From positions 248,001-312,000 of the forward strand of contig CALKXJ010000008.1 of the NCBI GenBank assembly GCA_938003835.1: DNA of 64,000 bases, written 5' to 3'. Below the pieces are notes generated by a model. That model was not told the origin of the DNA. It saw only the letters and a list, made by a program, of their open reading frames with translations, and did not search any database. The translations under genes were made by a program, and so were the position numbers. The stretch's first letter is position 1. Each line of letters starts with the position of its first letter. Shown here one piece after another: positions 61,007-64,000 of this stretch. The stretch comes from an uncultured Bryobacteraceae bacterium (GTDB lineage: Bacteria; Acidobacteriota; Terriglobia; Bryobacterales; Bryobacteraceae).

Positions 61007-62000
61007 TCCCCTCAGTATAGGAACAACGGGAGGGTGGAGCTGCCGGCGCCGGTTCCTTTCGGCGGAGCGCCTCGCGGAGAAAGCCGAGCTTGTTGGCGAG
61101 TTCGATGGCGGCAAGGCAGGGAGAGTAAAGCAAGAGCTTGCCGAGCAGGTTGCTCCGGGCGGCGTAGACCAGCAGACCGGCCCCTGCGGCTGCTTTCTCC
61201 ACCGCCAGCGCGAACCATCCGGACCGGACGCCCCCGCTGGAGGCGCCCACACGCCGGTAGTACAGACAGCGGTAGCGGCCGGAGCGGTAGGCTTTTGCGA
61301 GAGCCGCGCGCGGAAACGGCTCCAGATGATGCCGGATCACGTGGTGCGGGTAATAAAAGACGGGGATGCCGTGCGCGCGGAGCCGCTCGCCGAGCTCGGT
61401 GTCCTCGGCGCGTTCAAAGGATTCGTCGAACCAACCGGCGCGCTCGAAGACCTCGCGCCGGAAACAGGCCCCGCCGGCGGGCTCGAGGCCGTGCTCTGCC
61501 GTGGCGCGCTCCTGATAGCCGGCGAGCGCCCGGAAGATCATCGCCGGGCGCCTGGCGACCCCCCAAACCGCCAGCCGCCGCACGTAGCCGAGTTCGTAGT
61601 AGAGACCGGCGGCCCGACTGCCGAAATCCGACCCGGCGCCGACCACCTTGAAGCGGACGATCATCCGCTCCGGCCGCTCGGCGAAGAGCCGCATGACGGT
61701 CCGAATGTAGTCGGGCGCCAGTTCGTAATCGTCGGCGACGAACGCGATCCAGGCGCCCCGGGCATGGCGGAGGCCGAGGTTCCGGGCGCCGGCGACCCCG
61801 CGGCGCACCTGCCAGTAGTAGCGGAGATTCGGCTGCGAGGCGGCCAGGCTTCGCACCATCTCCGGGGTGCCATCGGAGGAGCCGTCGTCGGCGACGATGA
61901 TCTCGAACTCCTCCGCCGGCCAGTCCTGGAGCGCCAGGCTCCGCAGGCAGCGGCGCAGCAACTCCCTCCGGTTGTGCGTGAGCACGACAATCGACAGCAT
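60942..62000 (-). CDS. family 2 glycosyltransferase
   Basis: 352-residue GT-A enzyme. LSIVVLTHNRRELL opens the fold, IIVADDGSSDGT is the nucleotide-binding segment, and FVADDYEL is the DxD-like metal motif. Hydrophobic C-terminal patches suggest membrane association. The ATG at 62000 overlaps the previous gene stop by one base (TGATG). Its 3' end overlaps the methyltransferase start by 65 bp. Sugar donor unknown. Confidence 0.88.
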   Translation of the reverse strand: MLSIVVLTHNRRELLRRCLRSLALQDWPAEEFEIIVADDGSSDGTPEMVRSLAASQPNLRYYWQVRRGVAGARNLGLRHARGAWIAFVADDYELAPDYIRTVMRLFAERPERMIVRFKVVGAGSDFGSRAAGLYYELGYVRRLAVWGVARRPAMIFRALAGYQERATAEHGLEPAGGACFRREVFERAGWFDESFERAEDTELGERLRAHGIPVFYYPHHVIRHHLEPFPRAALAKAYRSGRYRCLYYRRVGASSGGVRSGWFALAVEKAAAGAGLLVYAARSNLLGKLLLYSPCLAAIELANKLGFLREALRRKEPAPAAPPSRCSYTEGIEDPRRRLRPSQVPRRDRRGP

Positions 62001-62989
62001 CAACTCGCAAACCTGCTGGCGAGCCCCCGCCCCAGCCGCCAGAGCCGCCGCGCGGCGTGACTGCTCAGGTACAGGGGAAGAAATCGGTATCTGCTCGGTA
62101 TGCGCGGCTCGCTACGATAGACCGCCTGCAGGCGCGCTGCACCGTACTTTCGCTCGAGGGCCCACTCGCCTTTCTCGTACCAGACTCGCTGGGCTACAAA
62201 AGCCCACCAGGACTGCCGGAAATCGTGGTAGGCGACGATCCGGTCGTCCTTGTAGGCCGTAATGCCGACCGCCCGAAGCCGCAACGCAAGATCGAAATCC
62301 TCGCGCGCCGGCAGGGATTCGTCGTAGAGCGGGCCGAGGCGTTCGAGCACGCCCCGCTTGAACGACACCAGCCCGCCGATGCGGTGGATGGCATAGGGTC
62401 CATTGACCGGCTGCCTGGCGTTGAAGACGGCGTCGTAGTAGTAATGCCAGAAATCGGAGTAATAGTCGTCGCGCCACTTCGCGAGCCGGCCGTTCAGAAC
62501 TTCGATCTCCGGGTGCAGCGTGTGCAGGCGGTGCGTCTCGGCGAGCACGCCTGAGCCGAGGATTAGGTCGTCGTCGGAGAACAGCAGCACCGCGCCGCGG
62601 CTTCTGGCAGCGCCGGCGTTGCGCGCCCGCCCCGGCCAGCCCCGCCGCTCGAGGCGCTCGTGGATGAGCGGCGCTCCCCGCCAGCGCGCGAGCACCGGCT
62701 CGATCCGGCGCCGCTCAGGCTCGGCGCTGGCGTCGTCGATTACGATCAGCTCCCAGGAGAAGGCGCCGGCGCCCGCCTGCCGGGCGAGCGAGTCGAGCAG
62801 CGCCTCGAGCTGCCGCGGCCGGTTCCGCGTGGCGACGATGACCGAGAGTGCAGGCGCAGCCTGGTGCGGCTTGCGGCCCGTTTCAACTGGGGTGGCTCCC
62901 TCCAACTCCACCCTATCCTGACACACCCCTGGAAAGCGGAGCAATTCACCCACCAGACAAGGAGATCTCGTACGGTCCAGCGATGGCAT
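62000..62989 (-). CDS. family 2 glycosyltransferase
   Basis: 329-residue GT-A enzyme. LSVIVATRNRPRQL, IVIDDASAEPERR and LLFSDDDLIL (DxD-like) are present, and LPAREDFDLALRLR matches the ED motif of the acceptor site. It heads the minus-strand glycan operon. The first 47 residues before LSVIVATRN look unrelated to the fold, so the real start may lie further inside. Confidence 0.86.
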   Translation of the reverse strand: MPSLDRTRSPCLVGELLRFPGVCQDRVELEGATPVETGRKPHQAAPALSVIVATRNRPRQLEALLDSLARQAGAGAFSWELIVIDDASAEPERRRIEPVLARWRGAPLIHERLERRGWPGRARNAGAARSRGAVLLFSDDDLILGSGVLAETHRLHTLHPEIEVLNGRLAKWRDDYYSDFWHYYYDAVFNARQPVNGPYAIHRIGGLVSFKRGVLERLGPLYDESLPAREDFDLALRLRAVGITAYKDDRIVAYHDFRQSWWAFVAQRVWYEKGEWALERKYGAARLQAVYRSEPRIPSRYRFLPLYLSSHAARRLWRLGRGLASRFAS

Positions 62990-62992
62990 AAT
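62987..62992 (+). promoter_or_regulatory. -10-like hexamer for the cytochrome c gene
   Basis: CATAAT ends 17 nt before the ATG at 63010, in the 20-bp divergent gap with the glycosyltransferase gene. Weak match only. Confidence 0.25.
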
Positions 62993-63009
62993 GGGACGAG
63001 ATTACTGGG

Positions 63010-64000
63010 ATGCGGCGACGACTTGCTCTGGGCGCGGCCTGCCTGTTTCTATCCTGCGTGAATCCGGGCGTGGCGGAGGAACCTGTACGCTACAACCGCG
63101 ACATCCGGCCGATCCTTTCCAAAAACTGTTTCGCCTGCCACGGTCCGGACGAGCATTCTCGCCAGGCGGGGGTGCGGCTCGATGATCGTGCTTATGCCAC
63201 CGGCGAAAAGGGCGGGCTCAGGGCCATCGTGCCCGGTAACAGCGCTGCCAGCCGCGCCGTCATCCGCATCACGCATCCCAGGCGGCCGATGCCGCCGGTT
63301 GAAACTGGCAAAAAACTCTCCGAGCGGGAGATCGAGCTCGTCAAACGCTGGATCGACCAGGGCGCTCCCTACGAGAGCCACTGGGCCTTCGAGCCGCCGG
63401 TGCGCCACCCTTTGCCCAGGGTGCGACAGACGGCGTGGCCGAGAAACGAGATCGACTACTTCGTGCTGGCGCGCTTAGAGGCCGAGGGGCTCCGGCCGTC
63501 ACCCGAGGCCGATCGCTACACGCTCATCCGCCGCCTCTACCTCGATCTCGTCGGATTGCCGCCGCCGATGGCCGCGGTGGACGCCTTCGTCAACGACACG
63601 CGCCCGGACAGCTATGAGCGCCTCGTGGAGGAGCTGCTCAATTCGCCTCACTACGGCGAGCGCTGGGCGGCCGTCTGGCTCGATCTGGCGCGCTATGCCG
63701 ACTCCAAGGGCTACGAAGCGGATCGCTTGCGTTCGATCTGGCCCTGGCGCGACTGGGTCATCCGCGCCTTTAACGACAACCTCCCTTACGACCGGTTCAC
63801 GACACTCCAGCTCGCCGGAGACCTGCTGCCGGAGCCGAGCCAGGACCAGCTCATCGCCACCGGATTTCATCGCAACACCATGACCAACGACGAAGGCGGC
63901 ACCGACGATGAGGAGTTTCGCGACGCCGCCGTCAAGGATCGCGTCGCCACCACCGGCCAAGTGTGGATGGGCCTGACCTGGGGCTGCGCCCAGTGCCACA
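63010..64000 (+). CDS. PSD1-type cytochrome c protein (DUF1549/DUF1553), 3' end outside window
   Basis: Open from the ATG at 63010 to the window edge (330 codons plus one base). Signal or lipoprotein sequence [16 protein letters not shown], then a c-type heme motif C40-F-A-C-H44 in [13 protein letters not shown] with PMPP further on as likely Met-ligand region. From about 145 the DUF1549 domain begins ([40 protein letters not shown], and [19 protein letters not shown]). A second C-x2-C-H (C326, ending at 63999) lies at the very edge. Complete members run to about 800 residues or more with a C-terminal DUF1553 domain. Common in Planctomycetes and Acidobacteria; function not known. Confidence 0.9.
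   Translation, partial: MRRRLALGAACLFLSCVNPGVAEEPVRYNRDIRPILSKNCFACHGPDEHSRQAGVRLDDRAYATGEKGGLRAIVPGNSAASRAVIRITHPRRPMPPVETGKKLSEREIELVKRWIDQGAPYESHWAFEPPVRHPLPRVRQTAWPRNEIDYFVLARLEAEGLRPSPEADRYTLIRRLYLDLVGLPPPMAAVDAFVNDTRPDSYERLVEELLNSPHYGERWAAVWLDLARYADSKGYEADRLRSIWPWRDWVIRAFNDNLPYDRFTTLQLAGDLLPEPSQDQLIATGFHRNTMTNDEGGTDDEEFRDAAVKDRVATTGQVWMGLTWGCAQCH

Noticed and set aside
1-64000. CRISPR arrays, tRNA/rRNA genes, insertion sequences, prophage or toxin-antitoxin systems
   Set aside because: I saw no regularly spaced repeats, T-loop-like tRNA ends, transposase motifs or phage genes on reading through; a covariance-model search could still find a tRNA I missed.

Overview
This window looks like chromosomal sequence of a high-GC Gram-negative bacterium, most probably an Acidobacteriota of the Bryobacterales/Solibacter type. 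The call rests on gene content only: two roughly 1,000-residue Oar-like TonB-dependent receptors with an N-terminal carboxypeptidase-regulatory-like domain and no SusD partner, DUF1080 and sulfatase genes, Tat-exported Gfo/Idh oxidoreductases, a PSD1-type cytochrome c gene and many secreted hydrolases. I recognised no rRNA, tRNA, CRISPR array, phage or insertion sequence.

Layout. 1-5.3 kb: housekeeping block rlmN, then phoH-ybeY-corC-era and a BON protein. 5.3-8.8 kb (minus): operon of an aldehyde dehydrogenase, a sulfatase and a DUF1080 protein. 8.8-13.0 kb: a tandem metallo-beta-lactamase-fold protein, an unknown membrane protein and a second sulfatase. 13.1-15.0 kb: a damaged sugar-aminotransferase / Gfo-Idh pair with a frameshift and a fusing deletion. 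15-21 kb (minus): YIP1 protein, TonB receptor, sialidase-like protein. 21-24.6 kb: ribH-nusB-crotonase operon divergent from lepA. 24.6-30.9 kb: Gfo/Idh oxidoreductase, alpha-L-fucosidase, membrane-anchored YqgE, Ca/Na antiporter, 5'-nucleotidase. 30.9-42.3 kb: second TonB receptor, LpxL-like acyltransferase, SDR, GH38-like protein, S9 peptidase and a divergent M28 peptidase. 42.4-51.2 kb: an unknown secreted protein made of a duplicated Cys-rich domain, a gene-poor stretch of about 730 bp, then a PQQ-propeller protein followed by a 1,856-residue modular secreted glycosidase. 51.4-56.9 kb: tightly coupled operon mazG-GNAT-racemase-EamA-MFS-SDR. 57.0-63.0 kb: minus-strand surface-glycan operon of two GT2 glycosyltransferases, a methyltransferase, yraN, galT and a GT39-like membrane transferase. 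The window ends inside a PSD1-type cytochrome c gene at 63,010.

How it fits together. Much of the accessory content (receptors, two sulfatases, fucosidase, sialidase-like and GH38-like proteins, DUF1080, Gfo/Idh, modular glycosidase, secreted peptidases) suits a cell that scavenges complex, partly sulfated glycans and glycoproteins; an aldehyde dehydrogenase resembling lactaldehyde dehydrogenases could take part in fucose breakdown. The most unusual signals are the duplicated-domain secreted protein, the modular glycosidase whose barrel seems interrupted by a beta-sandwich insert, the GNAT/racemase operon, and a recurrent -10-like hexamer 6-9 nt before many start codons, which suggests frequent leaderless transcripts. 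Several start codons were chosen using that signal. Motifs and families were judged by eye; no database search was run.
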